NCBI GenBank assembly: GCA_016720585.1
Contig: JADKKH010000004.1
Span: forward strand, 383,510 to 447,509
Origin: Chitinophagaceae bacterium
GTDB lineage: Bacteria; Bacteroidota; Bacteroidia; Chitinophagales; Chitinophagaceae
Reading direction: 5' to 3'
Length of the DNA stretch: 64,000 nt
Shown one piece after another: positions 25,996-34,961 of the stretch. The position numbers and the translations under genes were made by a program. Under the pieces are notes generated by a model. It had not been told where the DNA came from. It made no database searches and saw nothing but the letters and a program-made list of their open reading frames with translations. Every line of letters starts with the position of its first letter. The stretch's first letter is position 1.

Positions 25996-26862
25996 TTATT
26001 CCAGCAGTTTCATCAGGGCAGCTAATTCAGATTGTTTGTATTTATCTTTTTCTGTGTCAAAGCACTTACTGAATTCTTCCAGCAGTTGCTGTATCACCTG
26101 TTTATTTTTCTGTGGTTTGAAATAAGAACCAACCGGGGGGACAGCAATTCGTTTGAAATAATTATCGACATCCTGCTGGCTGAATATCTGGCCGGATGTG
26201 GGATCAATAAAAAAATCAATTTTATGAACCGGGTTGGGAAGGCTCTCATCCGAATAACCCGGCTTGAAATAGGCGATGATAAACTGCTTGGGAATATTGA
26301 TGGCCCGTACGGGGATATCCAGCAATTCACACAACACTAAATAAAGTATTCCGTTACTGATCTGGTTGCCTCTTTTTGCTTCCAGCGTTTTATGCAGGAG
26401 GAATTCATTCGGTTCCTTATAATTTGTTTCACCGCCTTTTAAACCATAATAACTGTATAAAATACTGGTAACAATATTAATTTGTTCAAGGGGCGTGAGA
26501 TAATTATTCAACTCAAGCCAGATATTACGTCTCACTTTTTCAATCTCCTGTAATACAGGGGTTGTGGAAACCTCCGGGTATTGAAACTTACCGGCCAGCA
26601 AGGCTCCCAGCATCAGATCGTGATGACCGGAAATACTCCATTGACGAAAATCTTCGGATAGATCTGTGAAGTGAAGACGGTGAATCAACAACTCAATCCG
26701 GGTCTGTATTTCCTCATTGGGAGTCGTTTCCCAAAGATGTTCCAGGTTGGGGATAATATTTTTGCCATAATCAATAATCTTATTCGACACTAATCCAAAC
26801 ACTTCTTCATCAGGATCGTCAATTAAGGTAAACAGGGCAGATATTTCTTTATTTGTTTCCAT
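25996..26862 (-). CDS. SirB1-like transglutaminase-fold protein
   Basis: A 288-residue cytoplasmic protein. The N-terminal half has HEAT-like helices (EISALFTLIDDPDEEVF). The C-terminal half contains the SirB1/YchA-type core: INIVTSILYSYYGLKG, NGILYLVLCELLDIPVRAIN and DFFIDPTSGQIFS. The fold is that of transglutaminase-like proteins, but the nucleophilic Cys of true enzymes is not obvious, as in other SirB1-type proteins. Function unknown. It is transcribed alone on the minus strand. Confidence 0.8.
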   Translation of the reverse strand: METNKEISALFTLIDDPDEEVFGLVSNKIIDYGKNIIPNLEHLWETTPNEEIQTRIELLIHRLHFTDLSEDFRQWSISGHHDLMLGALLAGKFQYPEVSTTPVLQEIEKVRRNIWLELNNYLTPLEQINIVTSILYSYYGLKGGETNYKEPNEFLLHKTLEAKRGNQISNGILYLVLCELLDIPVRAINIPKQFIIAYFKPGYSDESLPNPVHKIDFFIDPTSGQIFSQQDVDNYFKRIAVPPVGSYFKPQKNKQVIQQLLEEFSKCFDTEKDKYKQSELAALMKLLE

Positions 26863-27023
26863 GGTGGTGATTATTACACAAGATCATTACTGCTGTTGAT
26901 ATAAAACAGTTAAACTTTTCCACAGGTGGGGATAGCGGCAGGTTAGTAGTTTGAAAGATTATTTATGGGAGGTTCTTTATCATCATTTTTCATTCTCTTT
27001 AGAGAATACTTTAAGTTTGAGGA

Positions 27024-28130
27024 ATGAAAAGAACAATACTGTTTCCTTTATTTTTTTTTCTCCTCCCGGTTTGGGCAATCTCCCAGGTTAATGATTTGTT
27101 CAAAATGAGGAAAGACAGTACGGGTTTTGAATTAACCCTGAAAGGAGCTTCACACCTGGCATCCCTTCCATTGAAATGTATTACCCAGGAGTTCCCCAAT
27201 AAAACCAGTCATACTTCCAATTCAGACAGTGATCATGTGCTGATGCCGAAACAATTGCACCCAACATTCTATGGCTGTTTCGACTGGCATTCTTCGGTTC
27301 ATGGGCATTGGATGTTAATCCGGTTGTTAAAGCAATTCCCATCGATGTCCGAAGCAAATGAAATCAGAGCTGCACTTAATAAAACAATTACTCAGGAAAA
27401 TATTATCAAAGAAGTTAACTATTTCAGCATGCCGCTCACCGCTTCCTGGGAAAGAACCTATGGCTGGGCATGGATATTAAAGTTGGATGAAGAATTGTTT
27501 AGCTGGAATGACCCTGATGCCAAACGTTGGCATGCGGCCTTGCAACCTTTAACACAAAAGATCATTGACTTGTGGACAAAATTTTTACCGCGACAAACTT
27601 ATCCGAACCGAACAGGTGTGCATCCCAATACAGCCTTCGGGTTGGTCTTTGCACTGGATTATGCCCGAACCGAGAAAAACAGTGTATTTGAAAAAGCGAT
27701 TATGGTTGCTGCAAAAAATCTTTTCATTAAGGATAAAAATGCACCGGCAACCTGGGAGCCTAATGGTTCTGATTTTTTATCACCTTGTCTTGAAGAAGCG
27801 GATCTGATGCGAAAAGTTTTGTCACCCAAAGAATTTATGGCCTGGTTTAATCAATTCCTCACATTACAAAGTTTGAATCATCTGACAATCCTGCCTGTTG
27901 TTTCCGACAGAACGGATTTACAGATTGTGCATCTTGACGGATTATCCTTCAGCCGAAGCTGGTGTATGAAAGGGTTGGCTTCCGTTTTGTCTCCCAATGA
28001 TGCAAGAAGGAAAATACTACGCCGTTCTGCTCTCAACCATCTTTCAAGGGCATTGCCACATGTAGTAAGCGGGGAATACGGGGGAGAACACTGGTTGGCC
28101 AGTTTTGCAGTATATGCGTTGTTGAATTAG
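27024..28130 (+). CDS. Exported DUF2891 protein
   Basis: A 368-residue protein with a signal peptide (LFPLFFFLLPVWAISQ). The mature protein matches DUF2891: HPTFYGCFDWHSSVHGHW near the start, SWERTYGWAWILKLDEEL in the middle, TWEPNGSDFLSPCLEEADLM and GEYGGEHWLASFA at the end. It looks like an (alpha/alpha) barrel similar to six-hairpin glycosidases, which would suit a periplasmic sugar-active role, but no activity has been assigned that I know of. Monocistronic; its 3' end runs into a heptamer-repeat region shared with the convergent methyltransferase. Confidence 0.85.
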   Translation: MKRTILFPLFFFLLPVWAISQVNDLFKMRKDSTGFELTLKGASHLASLPLKCITQEFPNKTSHTSNSDSDHVLMPKQLHPTFYGCFDWHSSVHGHWMLIRLLKQFPSMSEANEIRAALNKTITQENIIKEVNYFSMPLTASWERTYGWAWILKLDEELFSWNDPDAKRWHAALQPLTQKIIDLWTKFLPRQTYPNRTGVHPNTAFGLVFALDYARTEKNSVFEKAIMVAAKNLFIKDKNAPATWEPNGSDFLSPCLEEADLMRKVLSPKEFMAWFNQFLTLQSLNHLTILPVVSDRTDLQIVHLDGLSFSRSWCMKGLASVLSPNDARRKILRRSALNHLSRALPHVVSGEYGGEHWLASFAVYALLN

Positions 28131-28135
28131 TATGA

Positions 28136-28218
28136 AGTTAAGAGTGTTGAGTTTCGGGTTGCGAGAAAATCCCTGACTCTTCAGGAGTCTAACAAGGAAC
28201 TCAAAACTATGAACTCAC
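28136..28218. repeat. Heptamer-periodic inverted repeat between convergent genes
   Basis: After the DUF2891 stop the sequence runs in 7-base units: AGTTAAG, AGTGTTG, AGTTTCG, GGTTGCG (28136-28163). A central hairpin CCTGA-CTCT-TCAGG follows (28172-28185). Mirrored units AACTCAA, AACTATG, AACTCAC (28198-28218) run into the methyltransferase stop codon. TTGAGTT and AACTCAA can pair across the centre. The layout matches the region at 58012-58126. Confidence 0.55.
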
Positions 28219-28961
28219 ATCTTTCTAGCTACAACCATCCAATCCCAGGGTTTAGGATCTTTCAGCCATTTTGGTGGGTTGATAAATTCTGTATCCCAGT
28301 CGTATTCTATTTTCTGAAAATCTTCGGCACCAAACCCTTCGTTGGCTAAAAGTAATTGCAATTCTTCTTTCAGGTAATGTTTGTGAGGGACCTCATCAAT
28401 ATCCGCATTGCCCTTTCTTATATTATTCCATTTACGGATCGCTTCTTTTGCAATTTTGGTTTCCGGGAACAGGCTTTTATCAATCTTATGTTGTTGTTGA
28501 ATGACACTGGTAAACAGCCAGGATTCCAGTGAGGGTATAGTAATGACAATCCGGCCGCCTTTCTTAACACAGGCTGATAAGGATTGAAAAAAAATGGTCC
28601 GGTCCTTCAAAGAAGGCGTGAGGATCGCATTAATACAAATACCAAAATCACATTTAGGCACTTTAGTTGCTTTCCCACTCATATCTGCACGCAGGTATTG
28701 TACGTTTTTATATTGAGGGTATAGTTGTTTGGCGATTTGCAGGTTCCTGTTGGAAATATCTACAGCAACCACTTTTTTAAAAGCAGGAGCGAGTACGGGC
28801 AGCCATTTGCCAATGGCACAACCGATATCCATGACTGTTTTATTTTTCGAAGCATATTTTTTTATGACCGAACGTATCAGGGCTTTCTTATCATTATGCA
28901 GGACATCGAAGATTTCGTCGTTATACGATAGGGCCATTTTTTCCCAGTAAGACCTCTTCAT
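28215..28961 (-). CDS. Class I SAM-dependent methyltransferase
   Basis: A 248-residue methyltransferase: TVMDIGCAIGKWLPVLAP is motif I of the SAM fold, VVAVDISNRN holds the acidic ribose-binding residue, and DFGICINAIL is motif IV. The C-terminal part (KHYLKEELQLLLANEGFGA) resembles small-molecule methyltransferases. It lies 28 bases downstream of topA on the same strand and is probably co-transcribed with it. Substrate unknown. Its last codons overlap the heptamer repeat that ends at 28218. Confidence 0.88.
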   Translation of the reverse strand: MKRSYWEKMALSYNDEIFDVLHNDKKALIRSVIKKYASKNKTVMDIGCAIGKWLPVLAPAFKKVVAVDISNRNLQIAKQLYPQYKNVQYLRADMSGKATKVPKCDFGICINAILTPSLKDRTIFFQSLSACVKKGGRIVITIPSLESWLFTSVIQQQHKIDKSLFPETKIAKEAIRKWNNIRKGNADIDEVPHKHYLKEELQLLLANEGFGAEDFQKIEYDWDTEFINPPKWLKDPKPWDWMVVARKM

Positions 28962-28989
28962 GAATCAGCAGCATTTAAAAGTATAAATA

Positions 28990-31557
28990 TTATTTTTTCT
29001 TTTTTGCGGCCTTTTTCTTGACGGTAGCTGCTTTCTTCTTCGGTGCGGCTTTCTTCTTTCCGAATGCATTCGGCACCTGCGCAGCTATCATTGTCTTAAT
29101 ATCTTCCAGTGGAATAAGCGCCGCTTCATCTCCTGTATATTTTGTACCATCCGCTTTCAGGCTCAGCTTCAATATTTTTTTATTAAACTTTAAAACAGGA
29201 CCCCATCGGGCATTCTCCACGGATATTTTTTCATCCGGCCAGCGTTGTATATACCGGTTGGCTTCTTTCTTTACTTTGGCATCCAGGAGTTCATCCATTT
29301 CTGCCTGGGTCAGGTGGTCAAAGTCATATCTTCTCGGCACATTAACAAACATACCATCCCATTTGATATACGGACCAAATCTTCCTTTCCCTTTGGTTAT
29401 GGGTTTCTGATCATAAGTACCCACAGGGGCATCAGCAATTTGTTTTTGTTTAATATGCTGAACTGCGGTTTCCAGATCCACGGTGGAAAGATCCGTTCCT
29501 TTAGGCAGGGAAATAAATTCATCCCCCCATTTTACATAGGGGCCGAAGCGGCCTACATTCACCGAAACTTCTTTTTCTTCGTACAGTCCCATGGATCCCT
29601 GTGCACCAAACAAATTCATCGCTTCTTCATAAGTGATCGTTTCTATACTTTGCCCGGTAGGTACTTTTGCAAAACGCGGTTTTTCTGTATCATCCGCAAC
29701 ACCTATTTGTATCATGGCACCATAGCGGCCCATCCTGGCTACAACCGGTTTGCCACTTTCCGGGTCTACACCCAACACCCGTTCCCCTTTAATGCGTTCA
29801 GCATTTTCGATGGTATTCTCCACATCTTTTTTAAAAGGGATATAAAACTCATCAATTACTTTATTCCACTTCATCTTTCCTTCCGCTACTTCATCAAATT
29901 CTTCTTCAATCCGGGCCGTGAAGCTGTAATCCATGATGTTGTCGAAATATTGTTTCAGAAAATCAGTCACTACCAGTCCTAAATCAGACGGAAATAGTTT
30001 TGATTTCTCAGCACCGGTATTTTCCTGTTCCATTATTTTGCTCACCTGATCCTTCTTTAATTTGAAAACACGGAAATCACGGCGGGTACCTTCTTTATCT
30101 CTTTTTTCTACATAACCTCTTTTTAAAATAGTAGAGATAGTTGGCGCATAAGTAGAAGGACGACCAATGCCCAATTCTTCTAATTTTTTAACAAGAGAAG
30201 CTTCTGTATAGCGGGGTAGGGGGCGACTAAATCGTTCTGTTGCATTCATTTCTTTCAGTGGTAAATTCTGACCGACCGTTAATGGCGGCAGCATACCTTC
30301 ATTAGCTTCTTCTTCCAGTTCATCATCATCTTTATCTTCCCGGTAAACTTTTAAGAAGCCATCAAATTTTAAAACTTCACCGGATGCCGTCAGTTCTTCC
30401 CTGTTCGTTGAGATTTCAATTTTCGCAATAGTTTTTTCCAGTTCTGCATCAGCCATCTGGCAGGCCATGGTTCTTTTCCAGATCAATTCATACAATCTGG
30501 CCCATTCCAGTTCCGGGATGGACGAATTGCTGGTATACGTCGGCCTGATAGCTTCGTGAGCCTCCTGGGCACTTTCATTTTTATTTTTGAATTTCCGGAA
30601 CTGGTGATACTTTTCTCCATACATATTTTTCACGGTATTGGTAATATCACCGAGTGCTGTATTACTCAGGTTCACACTATCGGTACGCATATAAGTGATA
30701 TATCCGTTTTCATATAGCCGTTGTGCTATCTGCATGGTCCTGGCAACACCATATCCTAATTTTCTCGAAGCTTCCTGTTGCAAGGTAGAGGTTGTAAATG
30801 GTGGGGCAGGGGAACGTTTGCCGGGCTTAACCTGTATATCATTAACCGAATAAGAAGCACCGATACAACTTTTCAAAAATGCTTCTGCATCCTGCGCGGC
30901 ATTTTGTTTTTTCCCTTCTGCAGCAAATGTTACCGGTTTATCAGAAACATCTTTGGCAGTAAATAAACCTTCAATTTTGAAAGTACTTACAGCGGTAAAT
31001 GCATTGATTTCTCTTTCTCTTTCGGCAATGATTCTTACGGCAACACTTTGCACCCGGCCTGCACTCAGGTTGTTCCGCATGCTCATTTTGCGCCAGAGTA
31101 CCGGGCTAAGTTCAAATCCCACAATCCGGTCCAGTATCCGCCGGGCCTGCTGGGCCATTACCAGGTTCATATCCAATAACCGGGGGTTCTGAACTGCGGA
31201 TTGAATCGCCGATTTGGTAATTTCATGAAAAACGATTCGTTTGGTCTTTTTTGGATCAAGACCCAGCACTTCACACAAATGCCAGCTGATGGCTTCCCCC
31301 TCCCGGTCCTCATCCGTTGCCAGCCAGACTTCGCCGGATTTTTTGGCCAGGGCTTTCAGGTCATTCACCACTTTTTGCTTGTCTTCCGGTACTATATAAC
31401 GGGGTTCGAAATTTTTCTCCAAATCGATACCCATACCGGCTTTCTCAAGGTCACGGATATGGCCAAAACAACTCTTAACCTGGAAATCGCTTCCCAGTAT
31501 TTTCTCGATTGTTTTCGCCTTCGCAGGGCTCTCTACTATCAATAAATTTTTCGCCAT
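28990..31557 (-). CDS. topA: DNA topoisomerase I
   Basis: An 855-residue type IA topoisomerase that relaxes negative supercoils. TOPRIM domain: LLIVESPAKAKTIEKILG and ATDEDREGEAISWHL with the acidic metal ligands. The active-site Tyr is in YITYMRTDSVNLS. PRYTEASLVKKLEELGIGRP is the second signature. The C-terminus has no Cys zinc fingers but several repeats of the GRFGPY(V/I)KW type and ends in a lysine/alanine-rich tail (KKAAPKKKAATVKKKAAKKK), as in other Bacteroidota enzymes. It is the first gene of a likely topA-methyltransferase unit; a hairpin at 31579-31597 separates it from upstream genes. Confidence 0.97.
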   Translation of the reverse strand: MAKNLLIVESPAKAKTIEKILGSDFQVKSCFGHIRDLEKAGMGIDLEKNFEPRYIVPEDKQKVVNDLKALAKKSGEVWLATDEDREGEAISWHLCEVLGLDPKKTKRIVFHEITKSAIQSAVQNPRLLDMNLVMAQQARRILDRIVGFELSPVLWRKMSMRNNLSAGRVQSVAVRIIAEREREINAFTAVSTFKIEGLFTAKDVSDKPVTFAAEGKKQNAAQDAEAFLKSCIGASYSVNDIQVKPGKRSPAPPFTTSTLQQEASRKLGYGVARTMQIAQRLYENGYITYMRTDSVNLSNTALGDITNTVKNMYGEKYHQFRKFKNKNESAQEAHEAIRPTYTSNSSIPELEWARLYELIWKRTMACQMADAELEKTIAKIEISTNREELTASGEVLKFDGFLKVYREDKDDDELEEEANEGMLPPLTVGQNLPLKEMNATERFSRPLPRYTEASLVKKLEELGIGRPSTYAPTISTILKRGYVEKRDKEGTRRDFRVFKLKKDQVSKIMEQENTGAEKSKLFPSDLGLVVTDFLKQYFDNIMDYSFTARIEEEFDEVAEGKMKWNKVIDEFYIPFKKDVENTIENAERIKGERVLGVDPESGKPVVARMGRYGAMIQIGVADDTEKPRFAKVPTGQSIETITYEEAMNLFGAQGSMGLYEEKEVSVNVGRFGPYVKWGDEFISLPKGTDLSTVDLETAVQHIKQKQIADAPVGTYDQKPITKGKGRFGPYIKWDGMFVNVPRRYDFDHLTQAEMDELLDAKVKKEANRYIQRWPDEKISVENARWGPVLKFNKKILKLSLKADGTKYTGDEAALIPLEDIKTMIAAQVPNAFGKKKAAPKKKAATVKKKAAKKKK

Positions 31558-31578
31558 AAAGGATACTATATTATATCA

Positions 31579-31597
31579 CAAAACCGCTTTTCAGCGG
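31579..31597 (-). terminator. Possible terminator upstream of topA
   Basis: On the minus strand CCGCT-GAAA-AGCGG is followed by TTTTG. The 5-bp stem with a GNRA loop lies 108 bases past the end of the SGNH hydrolase gene and 22 bases before the topA start. It could end the hydrolase operon. Short stem, so moderate confidence. Confidence 0.4.
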
Positions 31598-31704
31598 CCG
31601 CAAGGTAGGACAAGGATAATAAATTTTTCGGGAAATCAAATTTTATCATGTGACAGATGATTCATAACAGGACCTAAACAGGGAGTATATCCGCCGTATT
31701 TCAA

Positions 31705-32418
31705 CTATAATTTTGATCTGAAAAAGCCGGCAATCCGTTCGGCCCAACGTTTATATTCCTTGCCCGAAGGATGAAGACCGTCACCGGCTAACAGGGTATT
31801 ATCATTTACGGCTTCCCTTGTCCAGGGAGTGATATCCAGGTAATATACATTATATAATACAGCAATTTGTTTGTTGGCTGCATTATAAGCATCAATTTCT
31901 CTTGCAATCTGTGCTCTATCCCGTCCACTGGCAAAAGGAGTAACACCCCAATCCGGTATTGAAAGAACAACAACCCGGTCAGCCTTATCGCCTGCAAAAT
32001 GAATGGCTTTTTTCAACAACTCTTCAAATGCTATCTTGTAACTATCAACCGGGAGACCACGATACTGGTTATTGACTCCTATTAATAAGGAAACAAAATC
32101 ATAGGAGTTAAGTAATGGATTGGCACTATTTGCCTCTACAATTCCGCTTTCCAGTTCATCGGTTGTCCACCCCGTTTTGGCAATGATCCGTGCCGGAAGA
32201 AAAGGACTGGCATTATTGAGCAATGAATTTACCACCTGGCTGGGAAAATTATCAGCAGCTGGAACACTTTCTCCAATGGTATAAGAATCGCCCAAAGCGA
32301 GGTAATTATATTTTTTTTCTACGACAGGTGTAGGGGTCATATTAGTTACAAGTTCTTTTTTACTACAGGAACTGCTGCTACATGTAAAGAAAAACAATAT
32401 TGCTAAAACGCGTTTCAT
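31705..32418 (-). CDS. SGNH/GDSL-family lipoprotein hydrolase
   Basis: A 237-residue protein with a lipoprotein-like signal (LAILFFFTCSSSSC). The SGNH blocks are visible: block I GDSYTIGE with Ser45, block III LIGVNNQYRG with the Asn, and block V GDGLHPSGKEY with the Asp-x-x-His pair. It should be an esterase or lipase-like deacylase acting in the periplasm or at the outer membrane. Its start overlaps the stop of the upstream alpha/beta hydrolase by four bases (ATGA), so the two form an operon. Substrate unknown. Confidence 0.9.
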   Translation of the reverse strand: MKRVLAILFFFTCSSSSCSKKELVTNMTPTPVVEKKYNYLALGDSYTIGESVPAADNFPSQVVNSLLNNASPFLPARIIAKTGWTTDELESGIVEANSANPLLNSYDFVSLLIGVNNQYRGLPVDSYKIAFEELLKKAIHFAGDKADRVVVLSIPDWGVTPFASGRDRAQIAREIDAYNAANKQIAVLYNVYYLDITPWTREAVNDNTLLAGDGLHPSGKEYKRWAERIAGFFRSKL

Positions 32419-33257
32419 AAAAATTCAACAATTGAATTGACCACTTTGTTGTCCCGGTAGATCCGGCGATGTCCCAATCCCCGGGTAATTATGAATTCAA
32501 TATTCGGATAGTTTTCTGATTTTACCTTCAGTACATCGCTAAGCGGGGTGATCTCATCCCCTTCATCATGGATCCAGAGCACTTTTGCCCGGATATGCTT
32601 CATGGCTCTTCTGATGGAATACCAGTCGGAACTGACACCCCCGGTTCTTAAGATAATTTTTTCAAATTCAGAACGTAAAGCGGGGTCTAATTGCAGGAAA
32701 CGGAAGAAAATATCCACCGCTGAACTGGTTTCAGTTGCCGGGGCTATTAATACCAGGCGATAATCGGGCGTGTGGCTGATCTCTTCCAGGGCAAGACTTA
32801 CGGCCAACCCTCCGAATGAATGGGCCATATACGATTGGACAGGACCGTATTTTTTATTTATTTCCAGTATGGTTCTTTTATATAAGGGGGCATTGATTCT
32901 TTTGCCGCCACTTCTTCCATGGGCAGGAGCATCAAAAGCCAGCACTTCATATCCTTTTTTGATTAATAACCTGGCATATCGTTCAAAATTGGTAACGGAT
33001 GATTCAAAGCCATGAAGAATTAACACTTTTCTTTCTGCGGGGTGGTTCCAGCGCCAACCATGCACCAAATGGCCGTCCAGCCTGAAGTGCAATGATTCGC
33101 CCTCTTCAAATATTTTTGGCAATGGCTTTATGTTTCTCCTTTGAGGCGTACAAAAGAGTTCAAAAGCCTTTTCGGCGGCTTTCTTTTTGGAGATGGCAGC
33201 GAGAAGTTTGAATTTTGTTCTGATATAGCTGATGGCAAAACGATGCGATAACTTCAT
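32415..33257 (-). CDS. Alpha/beta hydrolase
   Basis: About 280 residues of alpha/beta hydrolase fold. I take ATG 33257 (MKLSHRFAISYI) as the start; the longer frame uses a TTG. The oxyanion strand is VLILHGFESSVTNF, then AFDAPAHGRS. The nucleophile elbow is MAHSFGGLAV (A-x-S-x-G, slightly off GxSxG), followed by the acid loop LWIHDEGDEITPL and the catalytic His in GLGHRRIYRD. It resembles cytoplasmic serine esterases. A -7-like TATTTTTG on the minus strand (33271-33264) lies just before the start, suggesting a very short leader. First gene of the pair with the SGNH lipoprotein. Confidence 0.88.
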   Translation of the reverse strand: MKLSHRFAISYIRTKFKLLAAISKKKAAEKAFELFCTPQRRNIKPLPKIFEEGESLHFRLDGHLVHGWRWNHPAERKVLILHGFESSVTNFERYARLLIKKGYEVLAFDAPAHGRSGGKRINAPLYKRTILEINKKYGPVQSYMAHSFGGLAVSLALEEISHTPDYRLVLIAPATETSSAVDIFFRFLQLDPALRSEFEKIILRTGGVSSDWYSIRRAMKHIRAKVLWIHDEGDEITPLSDVLKVKSENYPNIEFIITRGLGHRRIYRDNKVVNSIVEFL

Positions 33258-33363
33258 ACAACGCAAAAATAGGGTGTACTTTTACACAGTAGTGAATATT
33301 ATCATTTCCCTTTAGAGGAATCAAATTTTTAATGATAAAGAAAATAAATTGGGGACGGGATTT

Positions 33364-34125
33364 ATGGATATTGTAATAATTGGTTCAGGCAATGTGGCGG
33401 CTGTTCTTGGAAGAAAATTCAAAGCGGCCGGGCATACGATTTTGCAGGTAGTGTCCCGGAATTCTAAAATGGCCAGTGCTTTGGCTTATGAATGGGATAC
33501 GGTATCTACCAATTATAAAAGTCAGACAAACAAAAAAGCGGACGTTTATATTATTGCCGTTTCTGACGAAGCGATCGATGATATAACGATAGACTTCCGG
33601 TTGCCCGGTAAAATAGTAGCCCATACTGCTGCTTCAGTACCCAAAGAAGTATTGAAAAATGTGAGCGAGCATTACGGGGTTTTTTATCCATTACAAAGCC
33701 TGAAGAAGGATATGACCACCATACCCAATATGCCCATATTCTTTGATGGCAGTGATGAAAAAACAAAAAAAGTACTGGAACAACTGGCCCTTTCCATTTC
33801 TCCCGGAAAAGTGGTGGAGGCAGGGGATGATGCAAGACTGAAATTACATGTGGCTGCGGTCGTGGTCAGTAATTTTGTAAATCATTTGTATTCTTTAGCA
33901 GAAGACTATTGCCGGAAAGAAGGCCTTGATTTTAAACAATTGCTGCCGCTTATAGAAGAAACGGCATCAAGAATAAAAAATATATCCCCGCAACAGGCTC
34001 AAACCGGCCCTGCTATCCGGCATGACAGCGAAACCATCCACAAGCACCTGGAAATACTGAAAACGCACCCGCAGCTGAAAAATCTGTACGTGTTACTTAC
34101 TGAAAGTATTCAGCAGGCAACCTGA
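33364..34125 (+). CDS. Rossmann-like DUF2520 protein
   Basis: About 253 residues; I use ATG 33364 (MDIVIIGSGNVAAVLG) because the longer frame starts at TTG and adds nothing conserved. The N-terminal Rossmann domain (IIGSGNVA) resembles F420/NADP-dependent oxidoreductases and ProC. The C-terminal helical DUF2520 domain includes LHVAAVVVSNFVNHLY and TGPAIRHDSETI. It probably binds NAD(P) and reduces a small molecule, unknown. In other Bacteroidota I recall it next to the KdsC-like phosphatase, UbiA-type enzyme and maf, as here with ferredoxin and iscX in between. Confidence 0.87.
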   Translation: MDIVIIGSGNVAAVLGRKFKAAGHTILQVVSRNSKMASALAYEWDTVSTNYKSQTNKKADVYIIAVSDEAIDDITIDFRLPGKIVAHTAASVPKEVLKNVSEHYGVFYPLQSLKKDMTTIPNMPIFFDGSDEKTKKVLEQLALSISPGKVVEAGDDARLKLHVAAVVVSNFVNHLYSLAEDYCRKEGLDFKQLLPLIEETASRIKNISPQQAQTGPAIRHDSETIHKHLEILKTHPQLKNLYVLLTESIQQAT

Positions 34126-34202
34126 TGTTTTCCCGAACAAGTAAATGCTTTCCTTGTTTTACTATTAATTTTGTGCCCTGAAACGAAAACCGGGAAGTGC
34201 CT

Positions 34203-34538
34203 ATGTATACTATAAAATTCAACTTTGAACAGAAAGGACTGGAACCGATAACTCTGCAGAATATTGAAGCAGGTCAATCGCTGCTGGAAGTTGCTTTAAA
34301 TAATGATATTGAACTGCACCATAATTGCGGAGGCGTTTGTGCCTGCAGCACCTGTCACTTGTATGTAGATCGCGGCGCAGGTTTTCTGGAAGAATTAAGT
34401 GACAAGGAAGAAGATTTTATTGACCGGGCTGTGAGTCCCAGGCTAAGTTCCCGTTTAGGGTGTCAATGCCTGTTGAATGAAGGAAGTGGTGAAGTAGAAG
34501 TAACTTTACCTGATCAAACACAATTTTTAGGGGAATAA
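34203..34538 (+). CDS. fdx: [2Fe-2S] ferredoxin, ISC/adrenodoxin type
   Basis: A 111-residue ferredoxin counted from ATG 34203; GTG 34197 lies just before and is less likely. Cluster ligands are Cys42, Cys48 and Cys51 in NCGGVCACSTC, plus Cys87 in RLGCQC, giving the C-x5-C-x2-C...C pattern of adrenodoxin-type proteins. AGQSLLEVAL and EELSDKEEDFIDRA are also family features. It donates electrons during Fe-S cluster assembly in the cytoplasm. The next gene is iscX, which supports an ISC role, although iscS and iscU are not in view. A -7-like TAATTTTG occurs at 34166-34173. Confidence 0.92.
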   Translation: MYTIKFNFEQKGLEPITLQNIEAGQSLLEVALNNDIELHHNCGGVCACSTCHLYVDRGAGFLEELSDKEEDFIDRAVSPRLSSRLGCQCLLNEGSGEVEVTLPDQTQFLGE

Positions 34539-34625
34539 AATAATTGTGAAATCTGAAAACGTATCCGGGATTCAGTATTGAATCTTTTTTATTTTTCTCG
34601 ATTTCACACTTTCAAATTTCAAATT

Positions 34626-34883
34626 ATGGCACATTTTGAACCACCCATAAACTGGGCCGACCATGAAGACATAGCACAGAAACTGTACGAGCGTTTTGGT
34701 GATGAATTTACAGAAGGCAAAATTTACCGGATCCGCTTTACTGATTTGCTGGAATGGATTTTACAGATTCCGGGATTTACCGGGCTGAGAGAACAAAGTA
34801 CCGAAGGACACCTGGAAATGATACAGAGTGCCTGGGTGTACGAATGGCGGGATAATCAACCCGCTTCTGGGAAAGGGGAATAA
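34626..34883 (+). CDS. iscX: Fe-S cluster assembly protein IscX
   Basis: An 85-residue IscX (YfhJ) homologue. The start is ATG 34626 (MAHFEPPINWADHEDIA); the upstream in-frame extension begins with TTG and reads as translated spacer. The core INWADHEDIAQKLYERFGDE, VRFTD-like IRFTDLLEWI and the late acidic/aromatic SAWVYEW match IscX, a small acidic partner of the cysteine desulfurase IscS that binds iron and modulates cluster assembly. It follows the ferredoxin gene by 87 bases, the same pairing as in the gamma-proteobacterial isc operon. Confidence 0.9.
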   Translation: MAHFEPPINWADHEDIAQKLYERFGDEFTEGKIYRIRFTDLLEWILQIPGFTGLREQSTEGHLEMIQSAWVYEWRDNQPASGKGE

Positions 34884-34961
34884 ATAGAGTTATATTTTTG
34901 TGATGAGTTTGATTTGTTTTACTAAACTATAAAATACTCCGCCTGAGGCGTAGAATGCAGC

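Noticed and set aside
29018..31545. Long open frames opposite topA (for example 29245-29982 on the plus strand)
   Set aside because: They are antisense shadows of a well conserved topoisomerase frame and show no domain or start context.
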